From the NCBI RefSeq assembly GCF_900113735.1, contig NZ_FOQM01000007.1, positions 124,001-188,000 of the forward strand: 64,000 nt of DNA, read 5' to 3'. The number at the start of each line of letters is the position of its first letter. Position 1 is the stretch's first letter. This document shows positions 1-8,262 of the stretch, piece after piece. The notes beneath the pieces were generated by a model. The model searched no databases, had not been told where the DNA came from, and worked only from the letters and a program-made list of their open reading frames with translations. The position numbers and the translations under genes were made by a program. The stretch is from Bradyrhizobium sp. Gha. GTDB taxonomy: Bacteria; Pseudomonadota; Alphaproteobacteria; Rhizobiales; Xanthobacteraceae.

Positions 1-2
1 AA

Positions 3-176
3 GAGAAGAATGACCACACGTTACTGGCCATGACGGTCCTCTGTCTCGGGATTGGGTTCTCTTACGGCAGCCTCATGGTCGGACCTTGGGGCGCGGTTGG
101 GTATGGCCTGATTGGAGTGATTATTGGTGTCCCGGCCGGGTTCATCATGAATGTCAGTCGGCGGCTGTTCGGTTAG
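3..176 (+). CDS. Small hydrophobic membrane protein, C-terminal part (cut by window edge)
   Basis: An open frame enters from the left edge and stops with TAG at 174-176, giving 57 visible residues. The peptide is almost entirely hydrophobic, with two probable membrane segments (VLCLGIGFSYGSLMV and the glycine-rich GAVGYGLIGVIIGVPAGFIM) followed by a short basic tail (NVSRRLFG). The glycine pattern and the positive cytoplasmic tail suit a small inner-membrane protein. The start is outside the window, so total length and family are unknown; I do not recognise it. A methionine at residue 10 could also be an internal start. Confidence 0.55.
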   Translation, partial: EKNDHTLLAMTVLCLGIGFSYGSLMVGPWGAVGYGLIGVIIGVPAGFIMNVSRRLFG

Positions 177-657
177 CCTCGCCTCCCGCTGCGACCCTCA
201 AGAGGGCCGCCCGGTTCATCCGACCAGACCCCAAAGCTGACAATTCCGCTTTGTTCTTGTCGGCTATAGTGTTCAATCCCCTCAGCCGGCACCAGTATTT
301 ACAATGACTTATACCGAAAATGTAGCCCGCCTTTTTCCGTTAGGAGGGATCCGACGCACCTTGGGGATACAAGGGGCTGGATGCCGGAATGAAGTTCTTT
401 GATCGCGGCTCGTATCGTCGGTCGCGATCCTGCTCGAACAGAACGATGAATGGGCCGTCCAGAGCGCCCGTTACATGACGCTGGACACCATCGCGCCGTT
501 GAGCGATTCATCGCTGTCATCTGTTTTCTTTTGCATATGCAGTTGGCGTGATGCGCGCGAGGGCGGGAGCCGTCTTGGACGCAGCCAGAACCTCGGCGGG
601 GACCGACACCTCACAGCTTGCCTCAGAGATGATCGTCTTGCCGGCGCGCTCCGAAAC
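177..657. other. Intergenic region with IS remnant
   Basis: This 481-base stretch carries no intact gene. It holds the transposase tail listed separately (403-516). The minus-strand frame of the downstream crotonase gene stays open for about 45 codons past its stop codon, but that stretch shows no recognisable motif and is probably chance. Nothing else could be supported. Confidence 0.5.
403..516 (+). pseudogene. Remnant of an IS256 (mutator) family transposase C-terminus
   Basis: Translation in the frame of position 421 gives VAILLEQNDEWAVQSARYM followed by TLDTIAPLSD. This matches, from memory, the conserved C-terminal end of rhizobial IS256-family transposases (typically LLEQNDEWAVQRARYMTLE). 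The frame is blocked upstream by TGA at 400-402 and the similarity fades after about 516, so only about 38 codons of the enzyme survive. No terminal inverted repeats or target duplications could be seen around it. It marks an old insertion next to the end of the catabolic operon. Confidence 0.72.
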
Positions 658-1485
658 CTAACGCCCAGCGAATACCGGTTTGCGCTTTTCGATGAAGGCC
701 CGCACCGCCTGCTTGTGGTCGGCCGTGCGTGACGACCGGACCATATTCGCGGCTTCTTGATCCATTGAGTCCAGGAAATCCGAGTGCACAGCGTGATCAA
801 GGTTGTCCTTGATGTGGGCCAGCGCGATCGATGGCCCTTCCGCCAGCGACGTCGCGAGCGCAAACGCCGCCTTGCGCAATTCGGAATCGGGCACCACCCG
901 GTTGACGAGACCCAGCGTCTCGCAACGACGCGCGTCGATCCGTTCGGACAGGAACAGCAGCTCCCGCGCCCGCGATGTTCCGACCAGCCGGGTCAGCAAC
1001 CAGGCGATCCCGTAATCCCCGGTCAGCCCGATCCGGGCGTATCCAGTGGTCATGATCGCGGATTCGGCGGCAATACGGATATCGCAGGCAAGCGCAAGCG
1101 CCATCCCGGCGCCGGCCGCGGGTCCCGTGAGCGCTGCGATCGTCGGCTTCCTGACCGCCACGAGCGCGCCGGTCAAGGTGCGCTGCTTGGTCCGCAGATC
1201 GGCGACGCGCTCTTCGAACGGCGTTTCGGCGTTACTAGAATTGCCGCCCATTCCTTTGACATCGCCGCCGGCGCAAAAAGCTGTGCCCGCGCCCGTGATC
1301 AGCAGCGCGCCGACTCTCGGATCATCGCCGCATTGTTTGATCATCCGCCGTAATGCCGGCGTGAGATGATCAGAGAGCGCGTTGCGTGCCTCGGGGCGAT
1401 TGAGCGTGATGAGCGCGACCCGATCGCGGATTTCGCATAACAATTCGCTGGTTCCCGTGTCGATTTCGGCCCGACTTTCTGTCAT
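658..1485 (-). CDS. Crotonase-fold enzyme (enoyl-CoA hydratase/isomerase family)
   Basis: A 275-residue crotonase-superfamily protein. The first oxyanion-hole block is TGAGTAFCAGGDVKGMG (about 64-80) and the second is GPAAGAGMALALACDIRIA (about 121-139). Aligned by eye with rat enoyl-CoA hydratase, both catalytic glutamates are absent (Ala near 129, Tyr near 149), while an aspartate is present in GLTGDYG (about 153-159), as in PaaG-type isomerases. It may therefore be an isomerase or another crotonase rather than a true hydratase. The start at 1485 was chosen over an upstream one at 1563 because GGGAGTGG precedes this ATG and the extra N-terminus is arginine-rich and unlike the family. It is the last gene of the minus-strand catabolic operon, 85 bases after the ligase. 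Confidence 0.85.
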   Translation of the reverse strand: MTESRAEIDTGTSELLCEIRDRVALITLNRPEARNALSDHLTPALRRMIKQCGDDPRVGALLITGAGTAFCAGGDVKGMGGNSSNAETPFEERVADLRTKQRTLTGALVAVRKPTIAALTGPAAGAGMALALACDIRIAAESAIMTTGYARIGLTGDYGIAWLLTRLVGTSRARELLFLSERIDARRCETLGLVNRVVPDSELRKAAFALATSLAEGPSIALAHIKDNLDHAVHSDFLDSMDQEAANMVRSSRTADHKQAVRAFIEKRKPVFAGR

Positions 1486-1570
1486 CTCTACCACTCCCGT
1501 CTTATCTCGCCGAAGTCGCAATCTCCCACGTCGAGGCCATCGACCGTGCATGGACTGTGTCATGCAATTC

Positions 1571-3394
1571 CTAAATGACGATCACCTGACCGCACGGCTC
1601 GGACGAATAGATCAGCTCCATCTGCGCCGCCCGATTGATCAGGACTGCGCGTTGGTTGACGTATGCCTTGTCGGTGATCTCGCCCGCCGCCAGCGAGGGC
1701 GGCTCTGCAAGAAGCGTGAGGGCGCATACGCGCTCGCTGCTTCCGACACTGGCATTGTAAAGCCGCAAGCACTGCTGGAGAAACGCGATCACTCCGGGAT
1801 CACAGTTAAGATCGCCATCGGCGTTGGCCGCGTACTTCCTGGCCATGACGGGGTTCAACCAACCCAGCACAGCGCAAGAGTGGCGATTTTCGCCTGCGAT
1901 GACGACATCCTGCAAGACACCGTGGGTAGCCGCCAGCGCCGCTGCCCGCAGATTGCCGACCGCCACCCATGTCCCGTTTGAGAGCTTGAAATTTTCGGAA
2001 ACCCGACCGGTGAAGCGCAGGCCACGGCTCGGGTTGGCAGGATCGATGAACGACACGGTATCGCCGACCCGATAGAAACCTTCTTCGTCAAAGGCCGCCG
2101 ACGTCAGATCGGGCCGGCCAAGATAGCCCGGCGTCACATTCGGGCCGCGTACGCGGGCTTCGTAAGTGTCGCCGACAGGGATGAGCTTCAATTCCACACC
2201 GGGAGCCGGCAGCCCCAATTCCCCCGGCGTGTCCGTCGCCCAGTGGGTGGTGCTGATCGTTGGAGCCGTTTCAGTGGTACCGTAGCCTGACATCACAGGA
2301 ATTCGCCTGCCTGCTGCTTCCGCCAACTGATACAGCTTGTCCAGCGTGGTCCGTGATATCGCAGCACCCGCGTAACTCATCCGATCGAGCCGTCGGAAAA
2401 AATTCGTTCGCAGGTCTTGATCGGTTTCCAGCGCCTCGCACAATAGAGTGTATCCAGCCGGAACATTGAACATGGCTGTCGGCGATACGTCTTTCAGATT
2501 GGCAATCGTCCTGTGAAACAATTGCGGGACCGGGCGCCCCTCATCGATATAGAGCGTGCCGCCATGCTTCAAAATACCTTGCAGGATGACGTTGCTTCCC
2601 ATGGTGTGATGCCACGGCAGCCATTCGACCTGCACCGGTGCTTCGCGAGGCGATACCAGCAACGCTCCCATCTGCAGCGAACTCGCCATCATCTTGTGGG
2701 TGTTGATCACGCCCTTGGGAAGTCCGGTCGACCCCGAGGTGAACAGGATTTTAGCGGCCGCCTCCTTGTCGATCGAATGAAATGCCTGCTCGAACTCTGC
2801 GCCCGGACGCGTCGAAAAAAGCGACTGAACCGATACAGATTCATCCCTCTGGTCCGCCGCAATCCATGTCGCGGACGCGAGCTCCGGAATTTTGCGTACG
2901 CCCGCGTAGGTCTCGCTGTCCTGCACAAAAACGAACGAGGGCCGCAGCAGCGTTGCGATGTCCTGCAAGCGAGCCAGGCCGCCCGGCATGAGCGAATAGT
3001 TCGGTGATATCGGAGCTGCGACGACACCGACCGACATTGCCGCAAACATGACGAGGGCATGCTCGATCGAATTGCCGGAGAGTATTGCAAGCTTGTCGCC
3101 CCGCTTGGCTCCCAGATTGATCATCGCCTGCCCGACCGATTGCACTCTTTGCCATAGCTCGGCGTAGGAAATCTTTTGCCACTCGCCGTCGCGTCCGCGC
3201 TGGGCTAGAAACACCCGTTGCGGGGCCTTCTCCGCCCACTCCGGAATAAAGTCCAGGATCGACCATTGAGGAGACTCGAACTCGATCGGCGACCGCAGGA
3301 CGAGCGTCCCGTCGGACCGCGTCTCAACCCCGACCTCTCGGGGCGCGAAGAGGGGACCTTCTACAAGGGCAGATGGAAATTGATGACGAGTCAT
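1571..3394 (-). CDS. Feruloyl-CoA synthase-like AMP-forming acyl-CoA ligase
   Basis: A 607-residue member of the adenylate-forming (ANL) family. The phosphate-binding signature ILFTSGSTGLPKG lies at about 217-229, the A5 region SGYGTTETAP follows near 370, and the C-terminal lysine motif GEITDKAYVNQ is near 575-585. The N-terminal layout (RSDGTLVLRSP then SILDFIPEWAEKAP) and the C-terminal half resemble feruloyl-CoA synthases more than generic fatty-acid ligases. It would activate an aromatic or phenylpropanoid acid to its CoA thioester using ATP, the entry step for the operon. AGGAG lies 11 bases before the ATG. The exact substrate cannot be read from sequence. Confidence 0.85.
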   Translation of the reverse strand: MTRHQFPSALVEGPLFAPREVGVETRSDGTLVLRSPIEFESPQWSILDFIPEWAEKAPQRVFLAQRGRDGEWQKISYAELWQRVQSVGQAMINLGAKRGDKLAILSGNSIEHALVMFAAMSVGVVAAPISPNYSLMPGGLARLQDIATLLRPSFVFVQDSETYAGVRKIPELASATWIAADQRDESVSVQSLFSTRPGAEFEQAFHSIDKEAAAKILFTSGSTGLPKGVINTHKMMASSLQMGALLVSPREAPVQVEWLPWHHTMGSNVILQGILKHGGTLYIDEGRPVPQLFHRTIANLKDVSPTAMFNVPAGYTLLCEALETDQDLRTNFFRRLDRMSYAGAAISRTTLDKLYQLAEAAGRRIPVMSGYGTTETAPTISTTHWATDTPGELGLPAPGVELKLIPVGDTYEARVRGPNVTPGYLGRPDLTSAAFDEEGFYRVGDTVSFIDPANPSRGLRFTGRVSENFKLSNGTWVAVGNLRAAALAATHGVLQDVVIAGENRHSCAVLGWLNPVMARKYAANADGDLNCDPGVIAFLQQCLRLYNASVGSSERVCALTLLAEPPSLAAGEITDKAYVNQRAVLINRAAQMELIYSSEPCGQVIVI

Positions 3395-3489
3395 GCGGCC
3401 GATGCTCCTGTCTGATGATTTTTATCCTGCGCCTTCGTCTGCAAAACGGGGATGCGCGCGCCGTCTGGCTCCGCCAGAGGCAACGGCCT

Positions 3490-4659
3490 CTAAGCGGCCA
3501 GTTGAAGAATCTCGACGATGTCTTCCGGCCCCTTGATGGCTCTCGGGTTTGCTCGGGTGAATACCGACAGCATCGCATTGCGCCCGATCAGCTCAAACCT
3601 CTCTCCGGTCACACCGACTTCGGAAAGATGGCCAGGCAGTCCCAATCGACCGATAAACTGGGCGAAAACGTCGCCCGCCTCGGTCTCGGGTGCGTGCCAG
3701 GCCTCGGCGATTTTTCTCTGGGCCTTGTCCGTTACCGGTTGGTTGTATCGCAGCACGCTCGGCATCATAACCGCAGTACATAGATAGTGCGGGACATCGC
3801 AGGTGCCGCCCAGCACGTGTCCGATCGCGTGGCTGGCACCCATTGGAACGTGACACTGCAATCCAAAGGCGGACATCCAGGAACCAAGCTGGCAGAACTG
3901 CCGTGCCTCCAAATCATCTGGATTTTCCTTCGTGGCCAGCAGGCCGTCGTACAGATACTGCAAACCTCGCAGACATACGCTTTCCACCAGGGGATTGCCC
4001 TTCGGCGAGCAAACCGCTTCGATCCCATGATCCATTGCGCGGGTGCCTGATCCCAGCCACAGGGTCTGCGGGGTATGCCGCGTGATTTCCGGATCCAGGA
4101 TGATCGATAGCGGCATCATCAAGGGATGGCTAAATATCTGCTTCAGCTTCCTGCGCGTATCCGTAACGAGCGTTCCGGAGTTGTACTCTCCACCTGACAG
4201 GGTGCTCGGGATCGCGATCATCCTCACCTTCGGAGCGCGAAATGGACCCGGTCGCGGCCCCTCCGGCGTTGAAACCAATTCGAATCCGTCGAGGCCGGAT
4301 TCCTCCTCAATGTTGTGTTCAAGGCACATCAGGACGATCTTGGCGGCATCGACCACGGATCCGCCACCTACGGCAACGATCAGATCCGCCTTCGCCTCTG
4401 CGGCTTTGGCCGTTGCCGCAACCGCCGACGCACGCGTCGTATGTTGTGGGACGCCGTCGAAGGTATCGGCATATCTGCTGCCGAGCGCCTTGCGGATCTT
4501 CTCGATCTCATCGGTCTGAGTGTTCAGTGTTCTGCTGACGATCAGGAACACGCGTTTTGCACCAAGCCGCTCCGCTTCCTCGCGTAATGCTTGCCCAGCC
4601 GGCTTTCCGAAGATCACCTGGTCCATTCGCGGATATTGATGAAGGCCAATATTGGTCAT
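3490..4659 (-). CDS. Iron-containing alcohol dehydrogenase / maleylacetate reductase-like
   Basis: A 389-residue group III dehydrogenase. The nucleotide-binding loop AVGGGSVVDAAK is at about 96-107. Metal-ligand candidates are the Asp and His in TRAMDHGIEAV and the two histidines in GASHAIGHVLGG, the typical D-H-H-H set. Members either reduce maleylacetate in ring-cleavage pathways or oxidise alcohols; the downstream DVPHY segment recalls maleylacetate reductases. The start at 4659 was preferred over upstream methionines at 4671 and 4680 because GGAG sits seven bases before it. It lies between the ligase and the binding-protein gene in the operon. Confidence 0.82.
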   Translation of the reverse strand: MTNIGLHQYPRMDQVIFGKPAGQALREEAERLGAKRVFLIVSRTLNTQTDEIEKIRKALGSRYADTFDGVPQHTTRASAVAATAKAAEAKADLIVAVGGGSVVDAAKIVLMCLEHNIEEESGLDGFELVSTPEGPRPGPFRAPKVRMIAIPSTLSGGEYNSGTLVTDTRRKLKQIFSHPLMMPLSIILDPEITRHTPQTLWLGSGTRAMDHGIEAVCSPKGNPLVESVCLRGLQYLYDGLLATKENPDDLEARQFCQLGSWMSAFGLQCHVPMGASHAIGHVLGGTCDVPHYLCTAVMMPSVLRYNQPVTDKAQRKIAEAWHAPETEAGDVFAQFIGRLGLPGHLSEVGVTGERFELIGRNAMLSVFTRANPRAIKGPEDIVEILQLAA

Positions 4660-4717
4660 GCTGTTCTCCATAGCGGGCACAGTTGCAAGGCCGGACGGCC
4701 GCTCGACGGCTCACGCT

Positions 4718-5923
4718 TCATTCGGAACTGGCGTCCAAAACTTCGCCGAACGGTTCCCAGCGGCTGCCATTCCAGCGCTGTAATTGCATCTGGCCCCAGA
4801 TCATGTTGCTCGAATCGCTGGTATTCACCTCGATTCCGGGAAATGCCGTCGGGAGCACGAGATGGCTGAGCGATTTGGCCTGCTTGACGATGTTCTTTCG
4901 CGAAAGGTCATCGCCACACTGTCGAAGTATCCCTTCCAGAATCATGCCCTGCATGTAGCCGGTCAGATAGCTGGTGTTCTCGAAATCAGCGCCCTGCAGA
5001 TACTTGGCAAAGAACGCCTTGAACGCCCGCACACCCTCGTCGTCGTTCCACCTCGCGTCCGTTGGATCCTTGTTAATGGTGCCGACGATGACGCCAGTGG
5101 AATTCTCCAGTCCTGCCGGCTTCAACGTGCCGCCGATCGATCCCGACGGAAAATTGATGATGATGTTGGCCTTCCAGCCGATCTCGGCCGCCTTGCGGAT
5201 TGCCTGCGCGGCAAATTTCGGTGTGCCGGCAATGAACAGCGCCTCGGCGCCTGAGCTTTTGAGATTGACGACCTGGGAATCCACGGTCGGCTCGGTAACC
5301 TCATACGCTGCCGTGACAACACGCTTTTCGTAATCTCCCTTCAAGAACGATTTGAAGGCGTTGACGTAGTCCTTGCCGAGATCGTCGTTCTGGAAAAGGA
5401 TCGCATATTTTGCGCCGGGCAACGCCTTGTCGAGGTACTTGGCGTAAATTCTTCCCTCCGTCTGGTAGCTGACCAGACCGGTCGTCGTCAGCGGATATTC
5501 GGCGATGTCGGTGAATTTGCTGGAACCACTGACGATCGCGATCGAAAGAACGCCTTTGGCCTTGAGATATTTTGCCGTCGCTGAATTCCCGGGAGTGCCG
5601 AGCTGGCTGAAGATGAATGATACTTCGTCACTTTCGACCAGCTTGCGGGCGTGCTCGACCGCTTTCGGCGGGCTGTAGGCGTCGTCCATCGCGATGTAAT
5701 TGATCCTGCGGCCATTGATACCGCCGCGGTCATTGATCGACTGCACATAGGCCATGACACCCTTGCCGACCAGGCCGATCGAGGACGCGGGACCGCTGAA
5801 TGGGAATATCCCGCCGATCTTGATTTCGGTTGGAGTCACGCCGGGTTCGTCGGCAGCCAGAGCGGACGTCGCGATCAGTGACGTGACCATACACGCGGCT
5901 AAGAAGCCGACTTTGATACTCAT
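4718..5923 (-). CDS. Branched-chain amino acid-type ABC transporter substrate-binding protein
   Basis: A 401-residue periplasmic binding protein of the LivJ/Peripla_BP_6 type. Residues 1-23 form a Sec signal peptide (hydrophobic core then SALA|ADEP). The mature start GVTPTEIKIGGIFPFSGPAS and the later NDRGGINGRRI and GTPGNSATAKYL blocks are typical of the family. In rhizobia such proteins often bind aromatic acids or other carboxylates. No permease or ATPase genes lie in this operon, so it must share a transporter encoded elsewhere. AAAGGGAGAGAGAC precedes the ATG as a good ribosome site. Confidence 0.9.
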   Translation of the reverse strand: MSIKVGFLAACMVTSLIATSALAADEPGVTPTEIKIGGIFPFSGPASSIGLVGKGVMAYVQSINDRGGINGRRINYIAMDDAYSPPKAVEHARKLVESDEVSFIFSQLGTPGNSATAKYLKAKGVLSIAIVSGSSKFTDIAEYPLTTTGLVSYQTEGRIYAKYLDKALPGAKYAILFQNDDLGKDYVNAFKSFLKGDYEKRVVTAAYEVTEPTVDSQVVNLKSSGAEALFIAGTPKFAAQAIRKAAEIGWKANIIINFPSGSIGGTLKPAGLENSTGVIVGTINKDPTDARWNDDEGVRAFKAFFAKYLQGADFENTSYLTGYMQGMILEGILRQCGDDLSRKNIVKQAKSLSHLVLPTAFPGIEVNTSDSSNMIWGQMQLQRWNGSRWEPFGEVLDASSE

Positions 5924-6030
5924 GTCTCTCTCCCTTTGCGCCGGTTCGAGCCGTGCGCTTTGCTTGTCAGGCTAATTGTTTCGAATAATCGGGTAGTCGC
6001 CGTTCGACGAAACGCCGCGAACGGCTTACT

Positions 6031-7038
6031 TCATGCGACCTTCATCGCCTTCGGCGGCTCCACGCCATCGAGGAAGCCGGTCAGCCGCTGGCAAATGATT
6101 TGCTCAGCCTCGACCATGATGCGATCGATCAATTCCTTCACGGTCGGGATGTCGTGGATCAGTCCGACCACCATGCCGCAGCTCCACGCCCCCGCATCCA
6201 TCTGGCCGTCGACCATGACCTTCGGGTAAACGCCGGCCACCTGATCGAGGATGTCGTCGATCTTAAGGCTTGCGCCCTTTTCGCGCTCGATCTCCAGCAA
6301 CTCGTCGACGCCCTTATTCCTGAGCACGCGCTCAGTGTTACGCAATGCGCGCATCACAAGAACGGTGTCGAGCTCGGTTGCCTTGACCAGCGCCTGCTTA
6401 ACATTGTCATGGACCGGGGCTTCCTTGGTGGCGACGAAGCGCGTGCCCATGTTCATGCCGGAGGCGCCCATCGCAAGGGCGCCGACGAGGCTGCGTCCAT
6501 CCGCCATGCCGCCAGAGGCGACGAACGGGATCTTCAGCTCATCCGCCGCCCGCGGCAGCAGGATCATGTTCGGGATGTCGTCTTCGCCGGGATGACCGCC
6601 GCACTCGAATCCGTCCACGCTGACGGCATCGCAACCGATCTTCTCCGCTTTGAGCGAATGCCGCACCGAGGTGCATTTGTGGATCACTTTGATACCGGCC
6701 GCCTTTAGCGCCGGCATATAGGCTTCCGGGCTGCGGCCCGCGGTCTCGACCGCCTTGATGCCGCCCTCGCGGATAGCGGCGATATATTCCGGATAAGGCG
6801 GATCCGACAATGTCGGCAGGAACGTCAGGTTCACGCCGAACGGCTTGTCGGTCATGTCGCGGCAGCGCGCTATTTCCTTCGCCAGCAATTCCGGCGTCCG
6901 CTGGGTCAGGCCGGTGATGATGCCGAGGCCACCGGCATTCGACACCGCGGCCGCGAGCTCGGCAAAGCCGACATAGTGCATGCCGCCCTGGATGATCGGA
7001 TGCTGGATGCCGAACAGTTCAGTGATCGCTGTCTTCAC
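6031..7038 (-). CDS. Nitronate monooxygenase-family FMN enzyme
   Basis: A 335-residue FMN TIM-barrel protein of the nitronate monooxygenase / 2-nitropropane dioxygenase family. The N-terminal GIQHPIIQGGMHYVG, the central VDGFECGGHPGEDD with its conserved histidine, and the phosphate-binding VASGGMADGRSLVGALAMGA are all present. The start is GTG at 7038, with AGGAG six bases upstream. Family members oxidise alkyl nitronates or act as enoyl reductases; inside an acyl-CoA operon either role is possible. It lies 21 bases upstream of nothing but the binding protein and directly downstream of the thiolase gene. Confidence 0.85.
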   Translation of the reverse strand: MKTAITELFGIQHPIIQGGMHYVGFAELAAAVSNAGGLGIITGLTQRTPELLAKEIARCRDMTDKPFGVNLTFLPTLSDPPYPEYIAAIREGGIKAVETAGRSPEAYMPALKAAGIKVIHKCTSVRHSLKAEKIGCDAVSVDGFECGGHPGEDDIPNMILLPRAADELKIPFVASGGMADGRSLVGALAMGASGMNMGTRFVATKEAPVHDNVKQALVKATELDTVLVMRALRNTERVLRNKGVDELLEIEREKGASLKIDDILDQVAGVYPKVMVDGQMDAGAWSCGMVVGLIHDIPTVKELIDRIMVEAEQIICQRLTGFLDGVEPPKAMKVA

Positions 7039-7059
7039 GAAGATCTCCTGCTTTTCCGA

Positions 7060-8247
7060 TCAGTGGATGATTTCAAACAAGCCGGCCGCACCCATGCCGC
7101 CGCCGATGCACATGGTCACCACGCCGTATTTCGCCTTGCGCCGCCGTCCCTCGAGCAGGAGGTGGCCGGTGAGGCGCGCGCCGGTCATGCCGTAGGGATG
7201 GCCGATCGCGATCGAGCCGCCGTTGACGTTCAACCTGGCGGGATCGATGCCGAGCTTGTCGCGGCAATAGATCACCTGCACCGCATAAGCCTCGTTGAGC
7301 TCCCAGAGATCGATGTCGTCGATCTTCAGATTGTGACGCTGCAACAGCCGTGGGATCGCGGCCACCGGGCCGACGCCCATCTCGTCCGGCTCGACGCCGG
7401 CGGCGACGAAGCCGCGGAAGATGCCGAGCGGCTTGAGGCCCTTCTTCGCCGCGATCTTGTCGCTCATGATGACGCAGGCCGAAGCGCCGTCAGACAGCTG
7501 GCTGGCATTGCCTGCACTGATGGTCTTGCCCTCGAACACCGGCTTGATCTTGGCGAGGCCGTCCGCCGTGGTGTCGGGACGCGGGCCTTCGTCCTTTGCC
7601 AAGGTCACCTGCTGGTAGGAGACCTGCTTGGTGTCCTTGTCGAGCACGGCCATCTTGGTCGTGATCGGGATGATCTCGTCGTTGAAGCGGCCGCCTTGCA
7701 CGGCGGCGCCGACCCGACGCTGGCATTCGAGACTGTATTCGTCCTGCTTGTCCCGGCCGATCTTGTAGCGCTCGGCGACGATTTCGGCTGTCTCCAGCAT
7801 CGACATGTACATCTCCGGCTTCATCGCCATCAGCTCTTCATCGACGGCGTGGAACCTGTTCATGTGGTCGTTCTGGACGAGGCTGATCGACTCGATGCCG
7901 CCGCCGATCGCGATCTCGACGCCGTCGAGCATCACCGAGCGCGCGGCAACGGCGATCGCCTGCAGGCCCGAGGCGCACTGGCGATCGATCGTCGTGCCGG
8001 CAACCGTCACCGGCAGGCCGGCACGGATCGCGCCCTTGCGCGCGACGTTCATCACCATGGTGCCTTGCTGCATCGCGCAGCCCATCACCACGTCCTCGAC
8101 CTCGCCCGGCGCGATGCCGGCGCGCTTCACGGCCTCGGCCATCACGTGACCCGCCAGCGTCGGCCCGTCGGTGTTGTTGAGCGCGCCGCGATAGGCCTTG
8201 CCCACGCCGGTACGGGCGGTGGAAACGATCACTGCATCAGGTGTCAT
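7060..8247 (-). CDS. Acetyl-CoA acetyltransferase (thiolase)
   Basis: A 395-residue thiolase. The nucleophilic cysteine is C91 in DRQCASGLQAI, the His is H350 in IGHPYGMTGAR, and the second active-site cysteine is C380 in TMCIGGGMGAAG. Length and motif spacing are normal for degradative thiolases. It would split a beta-ketoacyl-CoA into a shortened acyl-CoA plus acetyl-CoA, the last step of the chain-shortening route in this operon. GAGAGGCAAAC precedes the ATG. The gap to the upstream acyl-CoA dehydrogenase gene is only 15 bases, supporting co-transcription. Confidence 0.93.
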   Translation of the reverse strand: MTPDAVIVSTARTGVGKAYRGALNNTDGPTLAGHVMAEAVKRAGIAPGEVEDVVMGCAMQQGTMVMNVARKGAIRAGLPVTVAGTTIDRQCASGLQAIAVAARSVMLDGVEIAIGGGIESISLVQNDHMNRFHAVDEELMAMKPEMYMSMLETAEIVAERYKIGRDKQDEYSLECQRRVGAAVQGGRFNDEIIPITTKMAVLDKDTKQVSYQQVTLAKDEGPRPDTTADGLAKIKPVFEGKTISAGNASQLSDGASACVIMSDKIAAKKGLKPLGIFRGFVAAGVEPDEMGVGPVAAIPRLLQRHNLKIDDIDLWELNEAYAVQVIYCRDKLGIDPARLNVNGGSIAIGHPYGMTGARLTGHLLLEGRRRKAKYGVVTMCIGGGMGAAGLFEIIH

Positions 8248-8262
8248 GTTTGCCTCTCTGGA

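Noticed and set aside
471..657. Coding-like continuation of the crotonase frame after its stop
   Set aside because: About 45 codons without a start, ribosome site or recognisable motif, overlapping the transposase remnant region; likely chance.
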